Source of the DNA: CAVVSQ01 sp963848825 | GTDB taxonomy: Bacteria > Planctomycetota > Planctomycetia > Gemmatales > Gemmataceae | Length of the DNA stretch: 64,000 nt | Reading direction: 5' to 3' | Assembly (NCBI GenBank): GCA_963848825.1 | Contig: CAWKFA010000015.1 | Coordinates: 62,001 to 126,000, forward strand | Shown: one piece after another, positions 37,557 to 46,510 of the stretch | Position numbering within the stretch: the first letter of the stretch is position 1 | How the letters are laid out: each line of letters begins with the position of its first letter | Made by a program: the position numbers and the translations under genes | Notes under the pieces: model-generated | Told to the model about the DNA's origin: nothing | Databases searched by the model: none | The model's input: the letters and a program-made list of their open reading frames with translations, nothing else

Positions 37557-38510
37557 CTACTCGAACAATTTGCTCACCGATTCATTGAAGTGAATGCGCT
37601 TGATGGCATCAGCCAGCAGCGGCGCCACGCTCAATACCTTGATCGTGGGTAACTGTTTTTCCGGCGTCAGCGGGATCGTGTCGGTAATCACGATCTGCTT
37701 CAGCGGCGCGTCCCGCAAACGGCTGATCGCCTCGCCGCACAGAACACCATGCGTGGCACAGGCATAAATCTCCCGGGCGCCGTTCTTTTTGGCCACGTTG
37801 ACCGCGCCCACCACGCTGCCCGCCGTCGAGATCATGTCGTCGAAGATCACCGCGACCTTATTTTGCAGTGCGCAGCCGATCAGGTTCACCTGCTTCGTCT
37901 CGGTGGCGCTGCTGCGCCGCTTGTCCACGATCGCGATCGCTCCGCCCAGCTTCTTTTGATGCCGCAGCGCACGTTTGATGCTGCCCTCGTCGGGGCTAAG
38001 GACCACGAAATCTTCCAGGGGAATATTGAGGCTGCGAACGTAATCGTTGATGACCGGACCGGCGTGCAAATGGTCCACCGGAATATCGAAGAACCCCTGA
38101 ATCTGGGCGGCATGTAAATCCAGCGTGACCACGCGGTTGCAGCCCGCCATCGTCAGCAAGTTGGCGACCAGCTTGGCGGTAATGGGCACCCGGCCCACGT
38201 CCTTGCGGTCCTGGCGGGCGTAGCCGTAATAGGGCAGCACGGCAGTTATCCTCGCCGCGCTGGCGCGCTTGAGGCTGTCGAGAATGATCAGCAGCTCCAT
38301 GATGTTTTCATTGACCGGCGGGCAAGTCGGCTGCACCACGAAAACATCACGACCGCGCACGTCTTCGTCGATGCGCGCCAGGAACTCGCCGTCGGGGAAA
38401 TTTTGCAGCGTGAGCTTGCCCAGCGAGTCGCCCAGGCACTGCGCGATTTTCTCGGCCAGGGGCACATTGGCCCGGCCGCTGAAAACCTTGAGTTGATTGT
38501 TGTTATTCAT
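37557..38510 (-). CDS. prs: Ribose-phosphate pyrophosphokinase
   Basis: Makes PRPP from ribose 5-phosphate and ATP for nucleotide, His and Trp synthesis. Motifs are LKVFSGRANVPLAEKIAQ at the start, FPDGEFLARIDEDVRG, the ATP/Mg site YYGYARQDRKDVGRVPITAK, VVTLDLHAAQIQGFF, the flexible-loop segment IVDKRRSSATE and the PRPP loop VAVIFDDMISTAGSV. The length of 317 residues is typical and the frame is intact. Start ATG 38510 (MNNNNQLKVF). The 3' end converges on csrA. Repeat copy 3 lies just upstream. Confidence 0.96.
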   Translation of the reverse strand: MNNNNQLKVFSGRANVPLAEKIAQCLGDSLGKLTLQNFPDGEFLARIDEDVRGRDVFVVQPTCPPVNENIMELLIILDSLKRASAARITAVLPYYGYARQDRKDVGRVPITAKLVANLLTMAGCNRVVTLDLHAAQIQGFFDIPVDHLHAGPVINDYVRSLNIPLEDFVVLSPDEGSIKRALRHQKKLGGAIAIVDKRRSSATETKQVNLIGCALQNKVAVIFDDMISTAGSVVGAVNVAKKNGAREIYACATHGVLCGEAISRLRDAPLKQIVITDTIPLTPEKQLPTIKVLSVAPLLADAIKRIHFNESVSKLFE

Positions 38511-38550
38511 GACGCGTCCTTTGCCGCCTCGAATTCATCCGGCCATGCCT

Positions 38551-38653
38551 AGCAGCCCGTTGAAAAAGGGGTCAGACCCCCTTGAAGCGAACAGAGTTTT
38601 CAACGTTTTTGCAGTGTATCGAAGGGGTCTGACCCCTTTTTCAACGGGCTGCT
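38551..38653. repeat. Dispersed long palindrome, copy 3 (GGGGTCAGACCCC family)
   Basis: Arms run AGCAGCCCGTTGAAAAAGGG on the left and the reverse complement on the right. The spacer, in opposite orientation to copies 1 and 2, reads as CACTGCAAAAACGTTGAAAA when reversed. It lies between prs and the DAO-family gene. Confidence 0.9.
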
Positions 38654-38670
38654 ACCTATCATAGGGCTTC

Positions 38671-39848
38671 CTATCCCATCACTCCATAGGCGTAACCGGT
38701 CTTCACCAGGTCGTTTTCCTCGAAGCGGGCCAGCCGCAACGGACTCACATCCAGCGTCTTCATCTGGCCATCCAGGATCAATTCCGCCATGAGCTGGCCG
38801 ACGATGGGCGACATCTTGAAACCGTGGCCGCTGAAGCCCACCGCGAGAAAGGCCCCCTCGAGGCCGGCCACCTTATCGAGAATCGGGTGCCAGTCGGGCG
38901 TGATGGCATAAAGGGCGCCGTAGCCACCCCGCCCATAACCGCGATGCATGGCCGGATAGCGGCGGCCCAGCCGTTGCCGCACCTGCGGCAGCCATTCGCC
39001 GTCCGCCGCCTCGTTGTAGCTATCGGGGTTGACGGGATTGTTGATCTCCTCCCCCGCGAGACTGCCGGCGTGGATCATTTCGCCGTGCGTCGGCTTGAAA
39101 TAAATGTTTTGCACAAAATCGGCATAGATGGCGGCGCGGCGCCCAAAGTCGGGGGGCCGGCGATAAAGCGCCACCTGCGTGCGACAGGATTGCACGGGCA
39201 GCTTGATGCCCAGCGGTTTGCTGAGCTGTGCCGCCCAGGGGCCGGTGGCCAACACCACGCACCGACTGTGATAAAGCCCTTCGTTCGTTTCGACGCCGAC
39301 GATCTTGCCCGCGTGCGTGACGATGTTTTGTACTTCGACCCCCAGGCGGATATCCGCCCCCTCCTTGGCGCCGCCTCCGCGAACGATGCGACCACCTGCA
39401 CCGCTTCCACGTAGCCGGCTTCCGCCTCGAAAGCGGCGATTTCTTCTTCGGCCACGCGCGCGTTGCGATCGATGTCGGCCAGGACTTGCGGGGACACTAC
39501 CCGCACATCGATGCCCAGCTCGCGCTGCATCGCAAGGTTGGTTTCGAGGCCCGCCCGGTCCTTTTCGTTGACGACAACAATGAGGCCAGTCCGCGTGAAA
39601 ACGGGCGGGCCGCCCACCTCATCCTCAAAATGTTCAAAAACACGCAGGCTCTTTTGAGCCATGGTCGCCGTCAAGCGATTGGAATAATGCTGGCGAATGA
39701 TGGCGCCCGATTTGCCCGACGAGCCAGCGCCAAGAAAGGACTTTTCCAGAACCATCACCTTGCCCGCGCGTCGCCGGGCCAGGTGCCAGGCGATACTCAC
39801 GCCCATCACCCCGCCGCCGACGATGATAATGTCGCAATTGACCGCCAT
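38671..39848 (-). CDS. FAD-dependent amine/amino-acid oxidase (DAO family, sarcosine oxidase-like)
   Basis: Flavoprotein of the DAO superfamily. The FAD site CDIIIVGGGVMGVSIAWHLA is followed by VLEKSFLGAGSSGKSGAIIR, with the Ser-Gly region that contacts the flavin. Further features are VVLATGPWAAQL, the substrate-domain strand YFKPTHGEMIHAGSLAG, and the C-terminal FAD motif AVGFSGHGFKMSPIVGQLMA. The frame changes near 39369, where restoring one G (GGCGCC to GGCGGCC) joins AEAA to AKEGADIRLGVEV. Length is about 392 residues. The amine substrate is unknown. Confidence 0.85.
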
Positions 39849-39975
39849 GAGACTGGAGACTTTCCTGTTGGCGTGGTGAGGGGGCGATTTGCCAGGAGAA
39901 CAAAGTCAGTGGCGTGGATGGCCGGAACCGACGTATTCGCAATTTCCGGCCATCCCAGCAGGTTCGCGCCTGGTC

Positions 39976-40934
39976 CTATTCGGGGAACAGGGGCGTGCTC
40001 AGGTAGCGTTCGCCGAGGTCAGGCAACACCACGACAATCAGCTTGCCGGCATTCTCGGGCCGCTTGGCGACTAGAACCGCCGCGTGGGCCGCCGCACCGC
40101 AGCTGATGCCGCACAACATGCCTTCCTCGCGGGCCAGGCGCCGCGCCATCGTGAAGGAGTCCTCGTCGGTGACCTGGATCACTTCATCGACGATGGCGAT
40201 GTTAAGGTTGCCGGGAATGAAGCCAGCGCCGAGGCCCTGGATCTTGTGCCGGCCTGGTTGCAGCGGCTCACCCTTCATTTTTTGCGTGATTACCGGGCTC
40301 GTCGTGGGCTCGACCGCAATGGCCTTGAAGGATGGCTTGCGGGCCTTGATCACCTCGGCAACGCCGGTGATCGTTCCCCCCGTGCCGACGCCGGAAACTA
40401 AAATATCGACCTTGCCCTGCGTATCGTTCCAAATCTCCTCGGCTGTCGTCTTGCGATGAATCTCTGGATTGGCCGGGTTCTCAAATTGCTGGGGCATAAA
40501 CGAGTTGGCGGTCGAAGCCAGCAGTTCCTTGGCTTTGGCAATGGCGCCGTTCATACCTTTTTCACCGGGCGTCAGCACGATGTCCGCTCCAAAGGCCTTC
40601 AGCAAGCGGCGGCGTTCGAGCGACATGGTCTCCGGCATGGTGACCACGAGCTTGTAGCCGCGCGCGCGCAACAAAAAGCGAGTCCGATGCCCGTATTGCC
40701 GCTGGTGGGCTCGATGATGACCGTGTCCTTTTTAATTTTGCCGTCCCGTTCGGCGGCATCGATCATGGCCACGCCAATGCGGTCTTTCACGGACCAAAGC
40801 GGGTTGAAGTTCTCTAGCTTGCCAACGACCGTGGCCTTGGCGCCGTCAACGACCCGCCGCAGTTTAATCAGCGGTGTATTGCCGACGCATTGGGTGATGT
40901 CCTCATAAATCTTGCCACGAAATCCCTCAGGCAT
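39976..40934 (-). CDS. cysK: Cysteine synthase (O-acetylserine sulfhydrylase)
   Basis: PLP enzyme forming cysteine from O-acetylserine and sulfide. It shows IYEDITQCVGNTPLIKLRRV, the PLP lysine in PLWSVKDRIGVAM (here with W-S-V-K, where N-P-x-S-V-K is usual), EPTSGNTGIGLAF (substrate loop), VTMPETMSLERR, and the PLP-phosphate loop VSGVGTGGTITGVAE. The C-terminus is DLGERYLSTPLF. The frame changes near 40660 at a ten-base GC run after LAFCCARA. Length is about 319 residues. Start ATG 40934. Confidence 0.92.
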
Positions 40935-41083
40935 GACAGAACCTCCTCAAAGTTAAATAAAGCCCGGCTTTAGAGTTTAGCTATGGGGACCCCTATTTCA
41001 GGACCTCTTAGGCGAGTTTAGGCAAATAGGCCGCGATCTACAAGGGCCGAGGCCCGAGCGACGGCTCCAGCCGTTCGAGTGTT

Positions 41084-42857
41084 TCACTCCAGATGTGCTT
41101 CCGGTCCGGCCTGAAAATCACGCACTTCCAGCTCCACGGAGCGGTAGCCCTGCCATTCGTTGATCTTGGGCGTGAAAACCAGGCAACACTTGCCCCCCTG
41201 GGCCATCAACTCGGGCGCCCGTTCTCCCATGCCGAAGGCGATGGCGCGGAACTCGCGGCCTTCCTGGCGCACGCGAAAGCTCAGGTGTCTCTCGCCGCCG
41301 CCGATACGCTTGGGCTCGGCGGTTATTTGCAGGCGGTCGGCCAAAAATAGCGGCGACGGGTTGCCCGCGCCGTACGGCTCCAGTTGCTGTATGGACTCGA
41401 CCAGCCCGATCGTCAACGCTGCCAAAGGCACCTCGGCATCGATCACCAGGCGATGCGGCTTGATGTCCGGACCAAGGCGCGACGTCGTCTCGGAACAGAA
41501 GCGCTCGCGAAAGCGCGGAATGGCCTCCGGAACGATACGGAAGCCGGCGGCGCTGGCGTGGCCGCCGTGACTGACGAGGTCGTCCGTGCACGCGGCGAGC
41601 GCTTCATGCAGCAAAAAGCCAGGGATCGAGCGGCCGGAGCCTTGACCATGTGCCTGGTCCGGACGAAGAGCGATCATCAACACGGGCCTGGAAAAATCTT
41701 CCACCAGCCGACTGGCGACGATGCCGATAAGCCCGGGGTGCCAATCGGCATGTGCCAGCACCAGGGCCGGTAGGTGGGCGAATTGCTGGGCCAGGAGGCG
41801 TGCTTCTTGCAAGATGCGCCGTTCGAGGCGCTGGCGATCCTGGTTTTGATGCTCTAAATAGTCCGCCAGGATGGTGGCCCGCTGGGTGGAGGCCGTCGTC
41901 AATAGCTCGACTGCCAGGCGGGCAGTGCCGAGCCTGCCGGCCGCATTAATGCGTGGCGCCAGGGCAAAACCGACGTCGCCCGCCAGGAACTTGGATTTTC
42001 CTTCCAGCTTGGCCACCTTGAGCAGGGCCTGCAGGCCCAGCGTGGGCTGTTTCTTCAGGCGGGCCAGGCCGTGTCGAACGAAGACGCGGTTCTCCTCGAA
42101 CAGGGGCACCACGTCCGCCACCGTCCCCATGGCCGCCAGGGCGACGGCGTCCAGCAGGAACTCGCGAAGCTGGGGCGTCACCTTGGCGCCGCCACAATGG
42201 CTTTTGCAGAGCGCCCAGGCCAGCTTGAAAGCCACGCCGGCTCCGCACAGACCGCCGAACGGATAATCAGGGGTACCGCCATTGCCGCCAACGGGTATGC
42301 GCGGATGGACGAGCGCATCGGCCCGCGGCAAATCGCTCCTGGGCTCATGATGGTCGGTGATGAGGAGTTCAAGACCGAGACGGCGCAGCCTCGTCGGCCT
42401 CGGTCACGGAGGTGATGCCGCAATCGACGGTGACGACCAGTTGCACGCCGCGCTCGGCCAGCGTCTTGAGCGTGTCGCTATTGAGGCCATAGCCGTCGTC
42501 CACGCGATGCGGCACGTGAAACTCGACGTTGCCGCCCAGGAGCGTCAAACAGGTGAGCAAGATCGCCGTACCGGTGACGCCGTCGACGTCATAGTCGCCG
42601 TAGACGCAGATGCGCCGCTGGGTCCGCACGGCCGCGAGCAAACGGGTGACCGCTTCCTCCATGCCGGCAAGCAGTTCGGGCTCGTGAAGGTCGACGAGCG
42701 GCGCGCTCAAAAAGCGTTTCGCCTGCACCGGATCGGAGATTTTGCGATTGAGGAGCAACTGCGCCACGATCGGCGCGAGGCGTAAACCCTGTGCGAGACG
42801 TTCGACGGACTGAGGATCGTAGGGCAGCAAATGCCAGGTCTTGGCCATGCCCTTCAT
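41084..42857 (-). CDS. recJ: Single-stranded-DNA-specific exonuclease RecJ
   Basis: 5'-3' ssDNA exonuclease of the DHH family used in repair and recombination. DHH-domain motifs in order are VYGDYDVDGVTGTAILLTC, VVTVDCGITSVTEADEA, LLITDHHEPRSD and VADVVPLFEENR. The DHHA1 motif is SHGGHASAAGFRIVPEA and the C-terminal OB part is HLSFRVRQEGREFRAIAFG. The frame changes near 42384; adding one GC dinucleotide gives EADEAARRLGLELLITDHH. Total length is about 590 residues. ATG 42857 is used; ATG 42848 (MAKTWHLLP) is equally possible. It follows the LysM protein gene by 22 bases. Confidence 0.93.
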
Positions 42858-42879
42858 TATATGGTTTATGCCCGCGCAC

Positions 42880-44400
42880 TTACGGAATGTTGGCGTTCGC
42901 CGGCAGCCTGATTTCCGTGCCCCCGGGAATAGGAACTTCGGGCCGCAAATTGTTGTTCAGGCGATAAATTTCCGACCAGCGCCGTTGATCACCAAGATAA
43001 AGCTGAGCAATCTCCGCCAAAAACTGCCCCTGGCCCTGGACACGATATGGCTTGGTGGGGTCGCTGGTCGCCACGGTCGGGTTTACGGTACGGCCGACGG
43101 TCGCGATATTGGCCGCCTGACCGCCGTTGCTCGCGTTGAGAGGCAAGCCGATACCGATTACCGGAGCGGCTGGCGCTGGCGCCGCAGGCCGGGTGTCAAT
43201 CAGGGCGGCGAATTTGCGCTCTAGCAAACTTGTGTTGGGCACGAATACCTGCTGGTTGGGGCTGAGGAGCGGACTATTCTGCTTGAGCTTCTCCTTGGCC
43301 AGCGGATGATCGCGGTTGTATTCTTGCAGGGCCCGCGCATATTTTGGCGAGCCATAAAAGCGGCTGCTCACATCCTCGAAAGACCTGTCCTCTGGTTTGC
43401 AGAAGTAAGTCTCCATTTCAGCGCTAAAGACCGGGGCGGCGTTGTTCGGCCTGGCAATATTGACCGCGGGAATCAGGTTGGCCGGCGCCGGGGGTTTGTT
43501 GTCCATGCCCATGGGCGCCAGGCTGGGGTTGGTGACGTCCTTGGTATTGAGTGCAAAGGGCGCCGGCGGGGCCGGCCGCGAGGGTTCTGACGCCTTCGGA
43601 TATTCCCTGGGCGGTGCCGGCGGGTTGGAGGGAGCGGCCGTCGCCGTGTTGCTGTGGTTGTTGGCCATGGGCAGGCTTGGCTTGACCGGTGCCGGAATAT
43701 CCATGAAGGGAGGCGGCGGGGGCGGCCCGTCGTTTTTCGCATTAAAGAACGAGTCCGCCGGTGGCAAGTCCGTCGACTTTAAGGCGGTCGGCGCACCGGG
43801 CGGGGGCGGCGGCGGGTCATTGAAAAGATCGTTGATGGATGGTGGTTTCGGCATCTCAGGAGCCTTGGCGACGGCTGATTTGGGTAATTGAACGTCTCCA
43901 TCGTCCGGCCTGCCCGGAAACATCATGGCGTCCTTGAGATGTTTCATTACCTTTTCATGATCGTCATTGGCACTGGCCATCTCGACCCCGCGAGGATTGC
44001 TCTTACCCTTCGGTTCCTCGACCGCCCCGGGAAGCCATAAGGGCGGCGGCGCTGGCTGAGGCGTGCTCGCGTAGTTTGGCAAGGGCGTGTTTGAATGGTT
44101 GGCCGGCGGAAGAACCGGCGTCGGTACGTTAGCAAGAGGAGGTACGTGGGCGGGCGCCGTAAAAGGGGGAATGTGTTTAGGATCCAGGGTGGCTACTGGC
44201 GGCGCCGTACTGGCCGGATTGTGATTATGTGCCAGAGCGGCTACTGGGGGCGCCGTCTCATGCGGCGTTACAACGTTATGGACCTCCGGCTGGTTGTTGA
44301 CTTCCATTGATTTACGGCTCAGGCGGGACGCCACCACGACGCCAACCAGACATAGAAAAGACCCGGCGACGACCATGCCGACTTTCGTTTCGCGTGTCAT
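42880..44400 (-). CDS. Single-pass membrane protein with proline-rich linker and C-terminal LysM-like domain
   Basis: A 506-residue protein. The N-terminus has a short cytoplasmic part and one membrane helix (VGMVVAGSFLCLVGVVVAS, residues 8-26). About 300 residues of Pro/Ala/Asn-rich low-complexity linker follow, including runs such as DPPPPPPGAPTA. Two folded parts lie at the end: FEDVSSRFYGSPKYARALQE, and YRVQGQGQFLAEIAQLYLGD with RWSEIYRLNN, both LysM-like. It probably spans the periplasm and binds wall or matrix glycans. The start overlaps the rsmH stop (ATGA). In most bacteria this position in the mra cluster is ftsL, also a short-tailed single-pass protein. The frame is intact. Confidence 0.82.
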   Translation of the reverse strand: MTRETKVGMVVAGSFLCLVGVVVASRLSRKSMEVNNQPEVHNVVTPHETAPPVAALAHNHNPASTAPPVATLDPKHIPPFTAPAHVPPLANVPTPVLPPANHSNTPLPNYASTPQPAPPPLWLPGAVEEPKGKSNPRGVEMASANDDHEKVMKHLKDAMMFPGRPDDGDVQLPKSAVAKAPEMPKPPSINDLFNDPPPPPPGAPTALKSTDLPPADSFFNAKNDGPPPPPPFMDIPAPVKPSLPMANNHSNTATAAPSNPPAPPREYPKASEPSRPAPPAPFALNTKDVTNPSLAPMGMDNKPPAPANLIPAVNIARPNNAAPVFSAEMETYFCKPEDRSFEDVSSRFYGSPKYARALQEYNRDHPLAKEKLKQNSPLLSPNQQVFVPNTSLLERKFAALIDTRPAAPAPAAPVIGIGLPLNASNGGQAANIATVGRTVNPTVATSDPTKPYRVQGQGQFLAEIAQLYLGDQRRWSEIYRLNNNLRPEVPIPGGTEIRLPANANIP

Positions 44401-45293
44401 TTATCTGTCCTCTCCTGGGAAACCATCGTCCGGGCCGCGCGGAGTTTGGCGCTGCGGGCGCGCGGATTGACCTGTATTTCTTCTTCGCTTGCCTGCACGG
44501 GTTTACGCGTCAATTCCTCGAAAAGGTTCTTGTCGCGAAACGCCTGCTTGACGCGGCGGTCCTCGAGCGAATGAAAACTAATGATGACGGCGCGGCCGCC
44601 CGGTCGCAAACATTCGGGCAACGCGAACAGCAGGCGGTCGAGGGCGCCAAGCTCATCATTGACTGCGATACGTAAAGCCTGAAAAGTACGTGTTGCCGGA
44701 TCGATGACGTGTCGTCCCATGGCCCGGGGAACACATCCGCGCACCAAATCCGCCAGTTGCCCGGTCGTGGTGATCGGCGTTTGCTGCCGGCGTTCCACGA
44801 TGCGGCGCGCAATGCGGCGGCTGAAGCGTTCTTCCCCAAATTGCCAAAAAATATCCGCGAGGTCTTTCTCTTGCAAACGTCGTACCAGGGCACTTGCCGG
44901 CTCGCCACGCGTGGTATCCAGGCGCATGTCGAGCGGCCCATCCTGTTGAAAACTCAAGCCCCGCTGGGCGTTGCTGAGTTGGTCCGAGCAAAAACCCAAA
45001 TCGGCGAGCACGCCGTCTACCGCCGCGATTTGCAATTTTTGCAATATTTCTGGTAAATCTTCAAAGCTGCCATGCACCAGCGTCACGCCTGTCCCAGCTA
45101 GCGCCGTCTTCGCTATCTCCAACATCTCAGGGTCCTGGTCAATGCCAATCACCCGACCCTGGGTGCCAACTTTCTCGGCCACCAACCGCGCGTGACCGCC
45201 GGCCCCGACCGTGGCATCGACGATCACCTGTCCCGGCTGTGGGTCGAGATATTCCAGAACTTCCCGTGCCAGCACCGAAACGTGTAGCGCCAT
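44397..45293 (-). CDS. rsmH: 16S rRNA (cytosine-1402-N4)-methyltransferase
   Basis: SAM-dependent methyltransferase acting on C1402 of 16S rRNA. It has HVSVLAREVLEYLDPQPGQV, the SAM motif VDATVGAGGHARLVAE, GIDQDPEMLEIAK, VLADLGFCSDQLSNAQRGLS (with the typical SSxQxD region altered to FCSDQLSN), and the catalytic-region FHSLEDRRVKQAF. The C-terminal NPRARSAKLRAARTM is family-typical. The length of 298 residues is normal and the frame is intact. Its start lies only 18 bases past an intrinsic terminator (45312-45353) on the same strand, so expression from the mraZ promoter may depend on read-through. Confidence 0.95.
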   Translation of the reverse strand: MALHVSVLAREVLEYLDPQPGQVIVDATVGAGGHARLVAEKVGTQGRVIGIDQDPEMLEIAKTALAGTGVTLVHGSFEDLPEILQKLQIAAVDGVLADLGFCSDQLSNAQRGLSFQQDGPLDMRLDTTRGEPASALVRRLQEKDLADIFWQFGEERFSRRIARRIVERRQQTPITTTGQLADLVRGCVPRAMGRHVIDPATRTFQALRIAVNDELGALDRLLFALPECLRPGGRAVIISFHSLEDRRVKQAFRDKNLFEELTRKPVQASEEEIQVNPRARSAKLRAARTMVSQERTDK

Positions 45294-45311
45294 GACCGGC
45301 CCCCGGAGCGC

Positions 45312-45353
45312 AAAAAAAGAGCGTGAGAGAAAGAAATCCTTTCTCTCACGCTC
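45312..45353 (-). terminator. Intrinsic terminator/attenuator between mraZ and rsmH
   Basis: A 15 bp perfect stem (GAGCGTGAGAGAAAG and its complement) with a five-base loop at 45319-45353 is followed on the minus strand by seven T (45312-45318). It points in the direction of mraZ-to-rsmH transcription. Confidence 0.8.
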
Positions 45354-45403
45354 CATTATAAAACGCGGGCTGGCCCTTCCGGCCAAACCACGATCAATTT
45401 CAA

Positions 45404-45498
45404 GGGGGCTGTCGGCAAACCTTGACGGATTGGGGGATCGATCAGAAGTTTATAGCTTCAGGAGTTCAACAAGAAGACCCAAAGCGGCGACAGCCCCC
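45404..45498. mobile_element. 95 bp inverted-repeat element (MITE-like)
   Basis: The 11-base terminal inverted repeats GGGGGCTGTCG (45404-45414) and CGACAGCCCCC (45488-45498) enclose 73 non-coding bases. The ends resemble insertion-sequence termini, so this could be a MITE. No target duplication is visible. It could equally be a structured leader of the rsmH message. Confidence 0.45.
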
Positions 45499-45520
45499 AT
45501 GTCGGTGTCAGCGATTCCAT

Positions 45521-45958
45521 TTATTTTTGAAACGAGCCCTCGGCCACCGCGTCATACCGAGGCCCATTTTGACTCAAATACGCCTGCCAGCGTTCGGCAT
45601 CCCATAACTCGAGATGGTCCCGCACGCCAATCAGCACCACCTCATGTTGCAAGCCCGCGAAGGTCAAGAGCCGGTCCGGCACGAGTACCCTGCCGGCCTT
45701 GTCCACATCCACGGCTTCCATCTGGGCGAAGAAAAGACGACGAAACACGCGTGCCTCGGCATCCACGGCAGGCGCCTGGTCCAGCTTTTCAGCCAGTCGC
45801 TCCAGTCCGTTCTTGTCATAAATCCACAAACACTGGTCGAGGCCCTGCGCCAGAAAAAGCTGGTCCGTGCTCTCTCCCAATTGCTCGCGGATCTTCTTGG
45901 GAAGCGTGAACCGCTTCTTGTCATCAAGAGCGCGGGCGTGGGTGCCGGTGAGCAGCAT
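45521..45958 (-). CDS. mraZ: Transcriptional regulator MraZ
   Basis: DNA-binding repressor of the mra/dcw cluster, made of two AbrB-like swapped-hairpin domains. It has LTGTHARALDDKKRFTLPKK (first domain) and EAVDVDKAGRVLVPDRLLTF (second domain), each with the conserved D-x-K/A-x-R pattern. The length of 145 residues is typical. Start ATG 45958 (MLLTGTH). Three direct repeats of TGGGN at 45978-46002 lie just upstream and fit the known MraZ operator, indicating autoregulation. The gene is followed by a MITE-like element and an intrinsic terminator before rsmH. Confidence 0.94.
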   Translation of the reverse strand: MLLTGTHARALDDKKRFTLPKKIREQLGESTDQLFLAQGLDQCLWIYDKNGLERLAEKLDQAPAVDAEARVFRRLFFAQMEAVDVDKAGRVLVPDRLLTFAGLQHEVVLIGVRDHLELWDAERWQAYLSQNGPRYDAVAEGSFQK

Positions 45959-45977
45959 ATAGTTGTCGCCAGCAGGT

Positions 45978-46002
45978 TCCCACTACTTCCCACTTCCACC
46001 CA
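45978..46002 (-). promoter_or_regulatory. MraZ operator (three direct TGGGN boxes)
   Basis: On the minus strand TGGGT, TGGGA and TGGGA occur at 46002-45998, 45992-45988 and 45982-45978, spaced exactly 10 bases apart. MraZ of E. coli and other bacteria binds three such repeats with five-base spacers in its own promoter. The last box ends 20 bases before the mraZ ATG. Confidence 0.85.
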
Positions 46003-46114
46003 TAATGTACCACAAATATACCCGCTGGTTGCTCCAATGCAAGGGGGGCCGCCCGGCGAACTTTAGAAAAAATGGAAGTGCCGCCATGGTATCTTGGCGT
46101 AAGACGATGATATC

Positions 46115-46142
46115 TTGTCATTTCGAGCAGCCTCGCTATACT
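46115..46142 (+). promoter_or_regulatory. Sigma70-like promoter for the rpmB-gatCAB genes
   Basis: TTGTCA (46115-46120) and TATACT (46137-46142) are separated by 16 bases. The start of transcription would be near 46150, about 43 bases before rpmB. Confidence 0.55.
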
Positions 46143-46192
46143 TTCCGTCTGGAAACTTTTTGGACCTCACGTAGAAAAAAGCGAGTTGCGTC

Positions 46193-46453
46193 ATGGGAAT
46201 GCAATGTGCCGTCACGGGCAAGAAACCGGTCAAGGGCAATAAGTACGCGCGGCGCGGCAAGGCCAAGTACCTTGGCGGCGTCGGCCGCAAGGTTACCGGC
46301 ATCACCAAGCGGACCTTCAAGCCGAACCTGCAACGCGTCAAGATTGTCATTGACGGCAAGGTGCAGACGGTGCGTGTCTGCGTGAAGGCGTTACGCAGCG
46401 GCCTGGTTCAGCGCCCGATCAAGCGCAAACCGTTCCAGATGCCCGCGCTTTAG
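46193..46453 (+). CDS. rpmB: 50S ribosomal protein L28
   Basis: Small basic ribosomal protein. The pattern MQCAVTGKKPVKGNKYARRG, with Cys-x-x-x-Gly-Lys-x-P near the N-terminus, FKPNLQRVKIVIDGKVQTV, and VCVKALRSGLVQRP is that of L28. The length of 86 residues is right for the family, and the frame is intact. A second ATG at 46199 (MQCAV) is an alternative start. It is followed 57 bases later by gatC on the same strand. Confidence 0.9.
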   Translation: MGMQCAVTGKKPVKGNKYARRGKAKYLGGVGRKVTGITKRTFKPNLQRVKIVIDGKVQTVRVCVKALRSGLVQRPIKRKPFQMPAL

Positions 46454-46510
46454 TCGTCGCTCCGCTTGCCGCGTTCATCGACCACGAAAAACTGACAGTG
46501 GACTGCTGCC

